DNA of 44,516 nucleotides. Origin: Streptomyces rhizosphaerihabitans (GTDB lineage: Bacteria > Actinomycetota > Actinomycetes > Streptomycetales > Streptomycetaceae). A model generated the notes under the pieces. The model saw only the letters and a list, made by a program, of their open reading frames with translations, was not told where the DNA came from and did no database searches. Shown here one piece after another: positions 8,485-16,866 of this stretch. Numbering within the stretch: the stretch's first letter is position 1; each line of letters opens with the position of its first letter. The DNA lies in assembly GCF_025399795.1 (NCBI RefSeq), contig NZ_JAODTZ010000062.1:1-44516 (forward strand), in the 5' to 3' direction. The translations under genes and the position numbers were made by a program.

Positions 8485-9483
8485 ATGGGCGCACACGCTC
8501 TCGACACCGGCCCCGACCCGGGCCCCGAGGACCTCGCCGATGCGGCGCGGGCGTCCATGGTGCGCGGGATCGACCGGAGCGGGGCCTGGGAGAACGACCC
8601 GGTCTGGCGGGAGGCCTTCGAGGCCGTCCCTCGCCACCTCTTCGTTCCCTACTACTACATCGGCGCCGCCGGCGGTTTCGAGCGCGTGTGGGGTGAGGAC
8701 CCGGACCCGCGGGCCAGGGACCGCTGGCTGCGCGGCGCCTACGCGGACACTCCGCTGGCGACCCGGGTGCGGGACGGGGAACTGGTCTCCTCCAGCAGCC
8801 AGCCGTCCCTGATGGCGACGATGCTGACCGAGCTGGCGATACGGGACGGGGACGCCGTCCTGGAGATCGGCGCCGGGACCGGCTACAACGCGGCCCTGCT
8901 CGCGTACCGTCTCGGCGACGGCCTGGTGACCACGGTCGACCTCGAGGTGGAGATCACCGAGGCCGCGCGAAGGCATCTGGCCGTCGCCGGGTACCACCCG
9001 ACCGTCGTCACCGGCGACGGCGCCCGCGGGGTCCCAGAACGCGCTCCCTTCGATCGGATCATCGCCACCTGCACGCTGACCACGATCCCGCGCCCCTGGC
9101 TGCCCCAATGCGTCCCAGGCGCCCGCATCCTCGCGCCGCTGGCCACCGGCCTGATCGCGCTGCAGGTCCAGGACTCCGAGCACGCCGAGGGACGCTTCCT
9201 GCACACGTCCGCCTTCTTCGTACCGCTGCGCGGTGCCACCCGGTCCGGGCCGGAGCCGGAGCCGGCGCGGCTCGGCGACCTGCCGCGCCGGGCCCGCGGC
9301 CACGATCTGTTCCGGTTCCTGCTGGCCCTGACAGCGGGCAGCCTGGACCCGTCCGACGCCTACGCGCTGTGGGAGCGCGAGGGGCGGCCGCAGCGCGAGC
9401 GGTACGGGATCACGGTCGGCGAAGAGGGTGCCCGGGCCTGGCTGGACGATCCCGAGGGGCCGTACACCTGGCCGCTGCCGTGA
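8485..9483 (+). CDS. PCMT-like protein methyltransferase (SAM-dependent)
   Basis: The 332-residue product has an N-terminal segment REAFEAVPRHLFVPYYYIGA, then SSSSQPSLMATMLTEL and the SAM-binding glycine motif LEIGAGTGYNAALLAY, followed by an acidic strand VTTVDLEVE and DRIIATC. This is the pattern of the L-isoaspartyl O-methyltransferase family, in a longer actinobacterial form with a C-terminal extension of about 120 residues. It may repair damaged aspartyl residues or modify a peptide; no precursor peptide is adjacent, so the substrate is open. The ATG at 8485 has GGAGG only a base or two upstream; an ATG further in (MVRGIDRSG) is possible. Confidence 0.8.
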   Translation: MGAHALDTGPDPGPEDLADAARASMVRGIDRSGAWENDPVWREAFEAVPRHLFVPYYYIGAAGGFERVWGEDPDPRARDRWLRGAYADTPLATRVRDGELVSSSSQPSLMATMLTELAIRDGDAVLEIGAGTGYNAALLAYRLGDGLVTTVDLEVEITEAARRHLAVAGYHPTVVTGDGARGVPERAPFDRIIATCTLTTIPRPWLPQCVPGARILAPLATGLIALQVQDSEHAEGRFLHTSAFFVPLRGATRSGPEPEPARLGDLPRRARGHDLFRFLLALTAGSLDPSDAYALWEREGRPQRERYGITVGEEGARAWLDDPEGPYTWPLP

Positions 9484-9582
9484 GCCGTCCGCGACCGGGG
9501 TTCCGTGCGGCGGCCGGGAGCGGCCCCTGGCGGAGGAATCCGCCCGGAGCCGCCGTGAAAGCCGTGCTGGGCCCCCGGGAGG

Positions 9583-9812
9583 CGGTTTCAGCTCCTGGGC
9601 GATCGGCAGGGACGATTCACCCCTTGAGGGCGCCGCAGGGACGATCCGGCCCCCGGGGTGACCGCAAGGACGTATTCCAGCCCAGGGGAGGCCGCCGCGG
9701 CGATTCAGCCCCCGGGACGATCGCAGGACGATTCAGCCCTGCGGTGATCGCAGGGCTGACGATTCGGCCCCGGGGTGGCAGCCGCGGCGATCCGGCCCCC
9801 GGGGCGCCGGGG
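9583..9812. repeat. 29-30 bp degenerate tandem repeat array
   Basis: The core (GACGATTCAG followed by CCCCCGGG, with variants) begins at 9611, 9640, 9669, 9699, 9727, 9758 and 9786, giving spacings of 29, 29, 30, 28, 31 and 28 bases. A more diverged unit precedes it near 9583. The array fills the convergent gap between the methyltransferase and the FHA gene. The units diverge by point changes and small indels, so the array is old. It is not CRISPR, as there are no unique spacers. Confidence 0.7.
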
Positions 9813-9834
9813 TGCCGGGGTGCCCGGGTGGTGC

Positions 9835-11121
9835 TCAGCCCCGGCGGATGGTGATCGTCGTCCAGGCGCCGACGTGCACCCGGTCGCCGTCCTGCAGCTG
9901 CACCGGCACGAACGGCTGGATGGGCTCCTCGCCGCCGTTGACCGTGGTCCCGTTCGTCGAGTTCTGGTCGACGACCGCCCAGGTTCCGTCCGGCTGCTGG
10001 ACCAGGACCGCGTGCTGATGCGAGACGCCCGGGTCCTCCGGGGGCACCGACAGGTCGATGTCCGGGGATTCGCCGGTGGAGTGCCGGCGGCGGCCGATGG
10101 TGATCTGGTTGCCCAGGAGCGGGCGCTGCAGCTCCGGCGAGTACGCGGGCAGGTTCAGGCCCGCGGCCTCGGGCCCGGAGCGCTGCATCATCGCCATGAA
10201 GTACTCGCGGTCCGGCGCGATCGTCGCGCTCCAGGACCGCGACTGCTGCTGTTGCTGCTGGTAGCCGGGACCGGGCGGGGCCTGGGTGGCGCCGGGCTGC
10301 GGGTAGCCGTAGCCGCCCTGACCGGGGCCGTTCGGACCGCCCTGGCCGCCCGGGCCGCCGGGCTGACCGGACGACGGCGGGGGGATCACCCAGTCGTCGT
10401 CACCGCCGCCGAAGGCCGGGCCGCCGGGCTGCGGTCCGCCCTGCTGCGGCGGTCCGCCCTGGGTGAAGGGCGAGCCGGGCTGCTGGGTGTAGGCCTGCTG
10501 CTGGGCGCCGGGGCCGCCGGGAGCGGGCGGTGCCGCCTGACGCGACGGGTCGCCGCCGAAGCCCTGGGGGCCGCCGTACGGCTGGGCCTGCGGGCCCGGC
10601 GGGATCGGTTCGGCGGGCCGGTTCATCTGCGAGGGCCGCGAGCTCTGGTACTCGAACGGGTCGTGACCGGGGCCACCGGCACCCGGACCGCCCGGCTGTC
10701 CCGGTCCCGGCTGCTGGTACCGCGGCGCGGGATTCTGGCCACCGGGACCGCCCGGACCACCAGGACCGCCGTACGGTGACTGCCCACCAGGACCGCCCGG
10801 CCCGCCGGCGGGCGGACGCGGTGCCGCCGGTGTGTACGACGTCGCGGTGTTGGTCAGGAAGTTCCACCGGCACTCCTCGCAGAACGGCGCCGCGCCCTCA
10901 CGGGGCGTACGGCACTGCGGGCAGAGCTCCGGGTCGGCGCCCGGCATGCCGGACAGGTGGGGGTGGCCGCCGGGGCCGGGCTGCGGCGAACCGGGCGTCG
11001 GATAGCCGTAACCGGCGCCGGGCGGCGGCGGGAGCGGGGGCACGGTACCGGCCATGCGGTGACCGCAGACCTCGCACCAGTCGTCGGAACCCGACTGGTG
11101 TCCGTTCGGGCATGTCGGCAT
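9835..11121 (-). CDS. Zinc-ribbon and FHA-domain protein
   Basis: The 428-residue product has two N-terminal zinc-ribbon modules (C4/H8/C16/C19 and C67/C70/C81/C84), a long Gly/Pro/Gln-rich linker (about 90-340) and a C-terminal FHA domain (about 345-428) with IGRRRHSTG, VSHQHAVLV and NSTNGTTVNG, the phosphothreonine-binding Arg, Ser-His and Asn set. FHA domains read phosphothreonine, so it could be a substrate or reader for the PknG-like kinase in the same operon, as GarA/OdhI is for PknG in other actinobacteria; this last is inference. The ATG at 11121 has GGGGGAAG seven bases upstream. It is the last gene of the cassette. Confidence 0.85.
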   Translation of the reverse strand: MPTCPNGHQSGSDDWCEVCGHRMAGTVPPLPPPPGAGYGYPTPGSPQPGPGGHPHLSGMPGADPELCPQCRTPREGAAPFCEECRWNFLTNTATSYTPAAPRPPAGGPGGPGGQSPYGGPGGPGGPGGQNPAPRYQQPGPGQPGGPGAGGPGHDPFEYQSSRPSQMNRPAEPIPPGPQAQPYGGPQGFGGDPSRQAAPPAPGGPGAQQQAYTQQPGSPFTQGGPPQQGGPQPGGPAFGGGDDDWVIPPPSSGQPGGPGGQGGPNGPGQGGYGYPQPGATQAPPGPGYQQQQQQSRSWSATIAPDREYFMAMMQRSGPEAAGLNLPAYSPELQRPLLGNQITIGRRRHSTGESPDIDLSVPPEDPGVSHQHAVLVQQPDGTWAVVDQNSTNGTTVNGGEEPIQPFVPVQLQDGDRVHVGAWTTITIRRG

Positions 11122-11194
11122 GTCGGCGCTTCCCCCTTTCCTTTTCCGGCCGTTGTGACCGGGTTTCTCCGGCTCCCCATGGGAACCGGGCTCG

Positions 11195-12541
11195 CTACTT
11201 CTTTACACGAACAGTCTTTGTGGACCGTGTCTCGAGGGTCATCTCGTCAGCTTCTGCGACCCTTGCTTTCAATCGCACAGTACCTGCCGCGGCGTCGACC
11301 ACGTCCACCACCTTCGCGAGCAGTTTCGCGGTATCGGCGTTTCCGGAGGCTCCGGCGAGCTGAACGGCCCGTCCCAGCTTGGCCGTTGCTCCGTCCACAT
11401 CTCCCGCTTTGCGAAGATCCAGACCTTGTTGGATGACTTGTGCCAGTTCGGCCTGACCTGTGTAGTGCGCGACCTGTGGGTTGATGGACGTCGAGGCGAC
11501 CATGTCGTCGGTCCATACGGCCCGTACGAGCCCCTGCGCGCCGAGGTTCTGCACACTGCCGTCGCCCTGCGGGATCACCAGCGAGACCCGGGCGGCGAGC
11601 ATCTCCTGGCCGACCGCGGCCGTCGGGACCTGGACGCACACGTGGTAGTCGCGGGACTCGTCGCCCCAGGAGCCCGTCGGGTAGTCGCCCGCGCGGGGGC
11701 CGGCCTCGGCGCGACGGGCCGTCAATTCCTCGACCGTGGGCGCCACTTGCTTGACGAACTTGATCTCGGTGCCGACCGGCGTCCACAGTCGCAGAGCCAC
11801 GTCGGCGACCTCCTTGCCCATGGCCGTCTCCATCATGTGCGTGAAGTCGGCGGCGAGGGCGGCCGGGTCGGCGACGATGTCGGCGGTGCCGAGCAGCGCC
11901 GAGGCGATCCCGGTGACCTCCTTGACCTCCCAGTCCGTGCCGACTCCACGCGCGTCACAGGTGAAACGTCCGGCACAGGAGTCGAGCGCGGCCCGCAGGT
12001 CCTCGGGGGACTCGTGTTCGTTGCGGCCGTCGGTGAGCACGATGCCGTGCCGGATCGACACCTCCGCCGAGGACAGCAGCCGGTCGGCGAGCCGCAGCCA
12101 GGTGCCGATCGCCGTCCCGCCGCCCGCGCTCAGCTTGCGCAGTGCCTGTTTGGCCTGGTCGCGGGTGGCGGTGTCCGCCACCGCGAGCCGTCCGTTGCCC
12201 GGATAGACCTCCTTGGCGACGTGTGTGCCGCCGATCACCGCGAAGTGGACTCCGTCGCGCAGGGTGTCGATCGCGGCGGCCGTCGCGTCACGGGCGTTGC
12301 GCATCTTGGCCGGCGGGTAGTCCATCGAGCCCGAACAGTCGACCATGATCGCCACGGCGGCGTCCGGGCCCTGCCCCGCCGTGTACAGGTGCGGCGCGGC
12401 GACCGCGCTTCCGATGGTGCCGCCGCCGGTCGCGCTCACGGTGACGATCGCGTTGACCTCGCGACCGCCCTCCGGCAGGTATTCGTTCTGGTACACGTCG
12501 ACCGAGAACTGCGGCACGTTCGACTTCGAGAAATTGGCCAT
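11195..12541 (-). CDS. VWA domain protein
   Basis: The 448-residue product has a von Willebrand A domain with a MIDAS motif AIMVDCSGSMDYPPAK (D68, S70, S72) and a second acidic loop VLTDGRNEHE; the first 60 residues are beta-rich and the C-terminal third (about 350-448) is helical and charged. There is no signal peptide or membrane segment, so it is cytoplasmic. VWA proteins commonly hold partners together in a metal-dependent way. It lies between the PP2C and FHA genes on the same strand with short gaps, which suggests a scaffold in the cassette. The ATG is at 12541. Confidence 0.85.
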   Translation of the reverse strand: MANFSKSNVPQFSVDVYQNEYLPEGGREVNAIVTVSATGGGTIGSAVAAPHLYTAGQGPDAAVAIMVDCSGSMDYPPAKMRNARDATAAAIDTLRDGVHFAVIGGTHVAKEVYPGNGRLAVADTATRDQAKQALRKLSAGGGTAIGTWLRLADRLLSSAEVSIRHGIVLTDGRNEHESPEDLRAALDSCAGRFTCDARGVGTDWEVKEVTGIASALLGTADIVADPAALAADFTHMMETAMGKEVADVALRLWTPVGTEIKFVKQVAPTVEELTARRAEAGPRAGDYPTGSWGDESRDYHVCVQVPTAAVGQEMLAARVSLVIPQGDGSVQNLGAQGLVRAVWTDDMVASTSINPQVAHYTGQAELAQVIQQGLDLRKAGDVDGATAKLGRAVQLAGASGNADTAKLLAKVVDVVDAAAGTVRLKARVAEADEMTLETRSTKTVRVKK

Positions 12542-12641
12542 GCCTTCTCTGTCCCCCTCGGGCCTCCGGCTCTGGCGGAGGTGCTGACTGTGTGCGGACC
12601 GGTCCCCTCCGGTCCGCGGCCGCCCCCGTTCGTTCGCGGCC

Positions 12642-14087
12642 TCAGGCCGATCCTGCCCCCTGCGAGGGGGCGGGGAACGGCATGACGGCCACTGTTACGT
12701 TGTCGTGGCCCCCGCCGTCCAGGGCGTGGCCGACCAGAACCTGGGCGCTGTGCAGCGGCCTTTCGGCGGCGTCGAGGGGGACGACCTCGGCCATGTCCTC
12801 GGCCGCCTCCGCGTAGTTCCACAGACCGTCGGTGCACACCACGACCACACCCGGCCGGTCCGGCTTGAACGAGACGGTGTGCGGCTCCAGTTCGTAGGCG
12901 TCGGCGCCGAGCCAGCCGGTGATCGCGTGGGCGCGCTCGTCGGCGTACGCCTCCGCCTCGTTCATCAGGCCCGCGGCGACCATCTGCGCGGCCCACGAGT
13001 CGTCCTCGGTGAGCCGGGCCGGCAGTGAGGAGCGGTCGACGGGGATCCAGTAGACGCGGCTGTCGCCGACCCAGCCGACGATCAGCAGGGCGGACGTGAC
13101 GACGGCGCTGACGATGGTGCAGGCGGGCGCGTTCACATGCGGAGCGTGCTCGCCCTGCGCGGTGGACGGATCCGCCAGCGCGTTGACGGCCTCCGAGGCC
13201 GCGACGATCGCCTCGTGCATGGCCTGCTGGGGGTGCGTGCCCAGCGGAAGAGCCGCCAGGAGCGACTCGTTGGCCGCACGGGACGCGGCGAGCGAGGCCT
13301 CGTCCGGGCGGGTCGCGGAGGAGACCCCGTCGCAGACGACCGCGACGACCGCGGGGGAGCCGTCGGGCAGCGCGGTCGAGGAGATCGCGAACGCGTCCTC
13401 GTTGCGGTGGTGGCGCAGACCCCGGTCGCTGACCGCGGCGACGGCGCCCAACTCCTGTTCCATGTGGTCCCGTTCCCGTGGCTGCGCGTGTCCGCAGTTC
13501 TCGCAGTAGCCGTCGGTGTCCACCTGGCCCGAACGGCAGGCCACGCACACCTTGGCGCCCGCGGGGGGCGCCGGGAGGTCGGCGGTCCGGGGATCGGCGG
13601 GGACCTCGCGGTCCGGGCCGTCGGCCGGGTGGCCCTCAGCGGTCCGGACTTCGCCGGCCGGCGGAGCGAGCGGGTACTCGTCGGGCTCCGACGGCCGGTC
13701 GAACCGTACGCCCGAGGGCTGTCCGGCGGGTCGCTTGGCGACGGACGGCCGGACCCCCGCCGGATCCCCGTGCGGGTGTTCCGGGTGCTCAGGATGCGGC
13801 AGTTCGGAACCACCCGAATCGGTGCCCCGGATATCGGCGGCGCGGTGCACCGGCGCGGACACGTCCGCGCTGTCGACCTCGGGCGCCAGGGGCCAGTCCA
13901 CGGACGGGGCGGCCGGCGGAAGGCCGGCCGAGGTTCCGTTCATGGTGATCGTGGGGTGGTCCTGCGGCGGTGCGGACACCGCCGAAAGGTCGTAGCCGCA
14001 CGCACCGCAGAAACGGTCGGCCGCCTCCAGCGGCTCCTCGCAACTGGGGCACCGCGAAAGGGCCGTCGGCTGGGGCATCTGGGACAT
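12642..14087 (-). CDS. PP2C-type serine/threonine phosphatase with zinc ribbons
   Basis: The 481-residue product begins with a zinc ribbon (C13, C16, C27, C30), a Pro-rich linker, a second ribbon (C181, C184, C195, C198) and a PP2C catalytic domain from about residue 210. Metal ligands and motifs are visible: RNEDAF (D231), VCDGVSS (D253), GWVGDSRVY, VVCTDGLWN and GGHDNVTV. PP2C enzymes dephosphorylate Ser/Thr in a metal-dependent way. Stop of pknG and start are nearly contiguous, so it probably opposes the adjacent kinase. ATG at 14087 follows an in-frame TTG at 14090. Confidence 0.9.
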   Translation of the reverse strand: MSQMPQPTALSRCPSCEEPLEAADRFCGACGYDLSAVSAPPQDHPTITMNGTSAGLPPAAPSVDWPLAPEVDSADVSAPVHRAADIRGTDSGGSELPHPEHPEHPHGDPAGVRPSVAKRPAGQPSGVRFDRPSEPDEYPLAPPAGEVRTAEGHPADGPDREVPADPRTADLPAPPAGAKVCVACRSGQVDTDGYCENCGHAQPRERDHMEQELGAVAAVSDRGLRHHRNEDAFAISSTALPDGSPAVVAVVCDGVSSATRPDEASLAASRAANESLLAALPLGTHPQQAMHEAIVAASEAVNALADPSTAQGEHAPHVNAPACTIVSAVVTSALLIVGWVGDSRVYWIPVDRSSLPARLTEDDSWAAQMVAAGLMNEAEAYADERAHAITGWLGADAYELEPHTVSFKPDRPGVVVVCTDGLWNYAEAAEDMAEVVPLDAAERPLHSAQVLVGHALDGGGHDNVTVAVMPFPAPSQGAGSA

Positions 14088-14090
14088 CAA

Positions 14091-16847
14091 TCACACCCAC
14101 GTCCGGGGGCGGTAACGGTTGGCACGTTCCACCAGGTCGATCCTCTCCTCGCCGCCCCGCGCGAGCCGGGCCAGCGTCCGGTACGAACGTTCGAGGCCGA
14201 AACGGAGGCCGCGCTCGTCCAACGCGCTGCCGAGCAGCGCAGGTCCACCGCCGGAGGCCGGAGCGGAACCCTGGCTACCGGAGAGTACCCAGTCCAGCGC
14301 GCAGCCGAGGACCTCCGTCGACAACTGCTCGCGCCGTACGGCGTCCAGACCGAATCCGTCGAGCGCCTCCACCTGCCCGGCGGCCGCCGTCAGATCGTTC
14401 AGGAAGGGCGGCGCCGCCGTCTCCGCGGCCGGCCGCTGCCGCAGCCGTGCCCGCACGGCGGCGACTCGGGCCGCCGTGTAGTGGATCGACGACTCCGGTA
14501 CGGATTCCAGGGTGCGTACGGCGCCACGGCGGTCCCCCGCCGCGAGCTGCACCCGGGCCAGCCCGAACGCGGCGCTCACATAGCTGGGGTCGGTCGTCCA
14601 CACCAAACGGTAGTACTCGGCGGCGTTGTCCAGTTGACCGAGCACCTCCGCGCAGACGCCCAGCGCCAGCTTGGGCGCGGGCTCGCCGGGGAAGGCGTCG
14701 TAGACCGCGTCGAAGGACAGCGCCGCGATCTCGTTCTGGCCGGTCGCCAGCGCCGTGACACCGCGGTACCAGACCACCCGCCAGTCGTCCGGGTGATCCG
14801 TCTCCAGCGCCTCGACGGCCGCGCCCGCGCCGCTCAGTTCACCCATCTCCAGGCGGGCCCGCAGCTCCCGCAGCCGCAGCTCCGGTGAACCGGCCGGCGC
14901 CGCCCGCAGCGCGGCGATCAGCTCCGCGGGCGCGGACGCGATGAGCCCCGCGAGGAAACCGGCGTTCGGGTCGCCCGGGTCCACCCGGGGGACGGGCAGC
15001 GCGAGCGCGGTGGCCACCGCCTGAACGGACTTGACCACGGCGGTGGAGGCCGGCCCAGGAGGCAGCGGACGGGTCCCGTTCGTCCCCGCGGGCAGCGAAG
15101 GCGCGCCCTTTCTCACCCGTACGGGGACCACGCGGGCCCCCAGTCGCGACACGTCCTCGGCCGCCTTCCCGAACAGCTCCGTGTCCGTGACCTTGGTCTC
15201 GGGTCCGAACAGCGTCGACAGCGCCGGTCTGGCACGCCCCGTCTGGAGCGAGACCACCTCGCGCAGCACGCCGGTCAGCTGCTCGGACATCTCCTGCGCG
15301 GAGGCGAAACGGCGGGCCGGGTCCGGGTCGGTGGCCCGGACGAGAAGCCGGTAGAAGGACTCGTACTGGCGGAAGACCTCGATGTTGTCGGGGTCGGGCA
15401 GGGAGTCCACGAAGACGTTCGTGTAGCCCTGGAAGTCGAAGGCGAGGACGGCGAGCGTACGGGCGACGGTGTAGAGGTCGGAGGCGACCGAGGGACCCAC
15501 CTCGGCCACCTCGGGGGCCTGGTAGCCCACCGTGCCGTAGATGGCCGACTCCTCGTCGTCCATCCTGCGCACCGCGCCCATGTCGATCAGCTTGAGCTGG
15601 TCCTCGGTCTGGATCGCGTTGTCGACCTTGAAGTCGCAGTACAGCAGGTTGCGGCTGTGCAGATGACCGAGGGCCTCCAGGGCCTCGATACCGTACGCGC
15701 AGGCCTGCTCCACCGGTAGCGGGTCGCGCTTGCCGTCCGCCGTACGGCGCCCGTTGGCGAGCTCCTTGAGCGACTTGCCGCCCACGTACTCCATGACGAT
15801 GTACCCGTCCAGCGAACCCGTCCGCTGGTCGAGGTGCTCGACGAAGTTGTAGATCCGCACGATGTTGGCGTGCTCGATCTCCGCGAGGAAGCGCCGCTCG
15901 GAGATCGCGGCCGCCATCGCGTCCTGGTCGCCCGTGTCGAGCAGACCCTTGAGGACCACCCAGCGGTCGGACACCGCGCGGTCGACGGCGAGGTACACCC
16001 AGCCGAGCCCGCCGTGCGCCAGACAGCCCATCACCTCGTACTGGCCGTGCACGATGTCACCGGTGCGCAGCTTCGGCACGAACGAGTACGGGTGGCCGCA
16101 CTTCGTGCAGAACCCCTCGGTGCGACCGGGCTGCTCTCCGCGTGAACGCCCCACCGGGGCACCGCAGTCGGAGCGCGAACAGAACCGTTTGCGCTCGGGC
16201 ACCTCCGGGTTCTCCAGGACCATCTCGCGCGGGTCGGGCCGCGGCACCCCCGGTACCTCCACGAGCCCGGCACCGAGCCGGCCCCGCCCGGAGGAGGCCG
16301 CCGTCGAGCCGGAGCTGCGCACCGACACGGAACGGCCCGTCGAACCGCCCGACAACGACAGGGACCGCGACAGCCGCCCGGAGACCGAGCGCCGCGACTG
16401 CGAGGAGCGCGACGACGTGCGCGCGCTGGCGCGTGAACCGCCGCGCGCGCTGCTGCTGTCGGAGCCGCGCGAACCACGGCCGCCCCCGGACGAACCGGTC
16501 GGCGGCGAACTCACCATGCCCTCGCCGGATTTTTGGCCGCTCCCGGACCGGGAGGACCCCGATGCCGGTACGACCGGGGCGAGCCCGCACGTGTCGCAGT
16601 ACAGCTCGCCGCCGCCCATGTCCTCGTACGACCCCTCGCAACCGGGCCGACCGCACGTCCGCTCACTCACCGGCTGCTCGCCCGCACCCGGCGCGGGCAC
16701 GCTTCCGGACCGGGTGGACCCCGATGCCGGTACGACCGGGGCGAGCCCGCACGTGTCGCAGTACAGCTCGCCGCCGCCCATGTCCTCGTACGACCCCTCA
16801 CAACCGGGCCGCGCGCACTTCTGTTCACTCACCGGCTGCTCACTCAC
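14091..16847 (-). CDS. pknG: PknG-like serine/threonine protein kinase
   Basis: The 918-residue product has two tandem N-terminal zinc ribbons (C11/C16/C30/C33 and C65/C70/C84/C87), a Ser/Arg-rich linker (about 110-190), a PknG-type rubredoxin-like module (C223/C228/C247/C250), a kinase domain (about 268-520) and a TPR-rich C-terminus. Kinase features: AHGGLGWVYLAVD (glycine loop), VVLK with K300, a Glu at about 323, YCDFKVDN (D405, K407, N410) in place of HRD-type, and DMG in place of DFG. Non-canonical catalytic loops also occur in mycobacterial PknG, which controls central nitrogen metabolism via GarA. The start is GTG 16847 with AAGGGG upstream. It follows the coiled-coil gene by 19 bases. 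Confidence 0.9.
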   Translation of the reverse strand: MSEQPVSEQKCARPGCEGSYEDMGGGELYCDTCGLAPVVPASGSTRSGSVPAPGAGEQPVSERTCGRPGCEGSYEDMGGGELYCDTCGLAPVVPASGSSRSGSGQKSGEGMVSSPPTGSSGGGRGSRGSDSSSARGGSRASARTSSRSSQSRRSVSGRLSRSLSLSGGSTGRSVSVRSSGSTAASSGRGRLGAGLVEVPGVPRPDPREMVLENPEVPERKRFCSRSDCGAPVGRSRGEQPGRTEGFCTKCGHPYSFVPKLRTGDIVHGQYEVMGCLAHGGLGWVYLAVDRAVSDRWVVLKGLLDTGDQDAMAAAISERRFLAEIEHANIVRIYNFVEHLDQRTGSLDGYIVMEYVGGKSLKELANGRRTADGKRDPLPVEQACAYGIEALEALGHLHSRNLLYCDFKVDNAIQTEDQLKLIDMGAVRRMDDEESAIYGTVGYQAPEVAEVGPSVASDLYTVARTLAVLAFDFQGYTNVFVDSLPDPDNIEVFRQYESFYRLLVRATDPDPARRFASAQEMSEQLTGVLREVVSLQTGRARPALSTLFGPETKVTDTELFGKAAEDVSRLGARVVPVRVRKGAPSLPAGTNGTRPLPPGPASTAVVKSVQAVATALALPVPRVDPGDPNAGFLAGLIASAPAELIAALRAAPAGSPELRLRELRARLEMGELSGAGAAVEALETDHPDDWRVVWYRGVTALATGQNEIAALSFDAVYDAFPGEPAPKLALGVCAEVLGQLDNAAEYYRLVWTTDPSYVSAAFGLARVQLAAGDRRGAVRTLESVPESSIHYTAARVAAVRARLRQRPAAETAAPPFLNDLTAAAGQVEALDGFGLDAVRREQLSTEVLGCALDWVLSGSQGSAPASGGGPALLGSALDERGLRFGLERSYRTLARLARGGEERIDLVERANRYRPRTWV
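16541..16817. repeat. pknG: Near-identical 115-bp duplication in pknG (zinc ribbons)
   Basis: Two copies of about 115 bp, 162 bases apart (16541-16655 and 16703-16817), encode the two N-terminal zinc ribbons of PknG and are almost identical in DNA, including synonymous positions over the centre. That suggests a recent duplication or gene conversion rather than two old domains. Confidence 0.8.
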
Positions 16848-16866
16848 GCCGTATCCCCTTCAACGC

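Noticed and set aside
8485..9483. Lanthipeptide-associated PCMT with a nearby precursor
   Set aside because: No precursor peptide or synthetase is adjacent; only a stand-alone methyltransferase can be supported.
9583..9812. CRISPR array
   Set aside because: The repeat units are contiguous and diverged, with no unique spacers and no cas genes.
13137..14888. 583-codon plus-strand frame across the PP2C and pknG genes
   Set aside because: It is antisense to two motif-complete genes and has a low-complexity Arg/Gly composition typical of GC-rich shadows.
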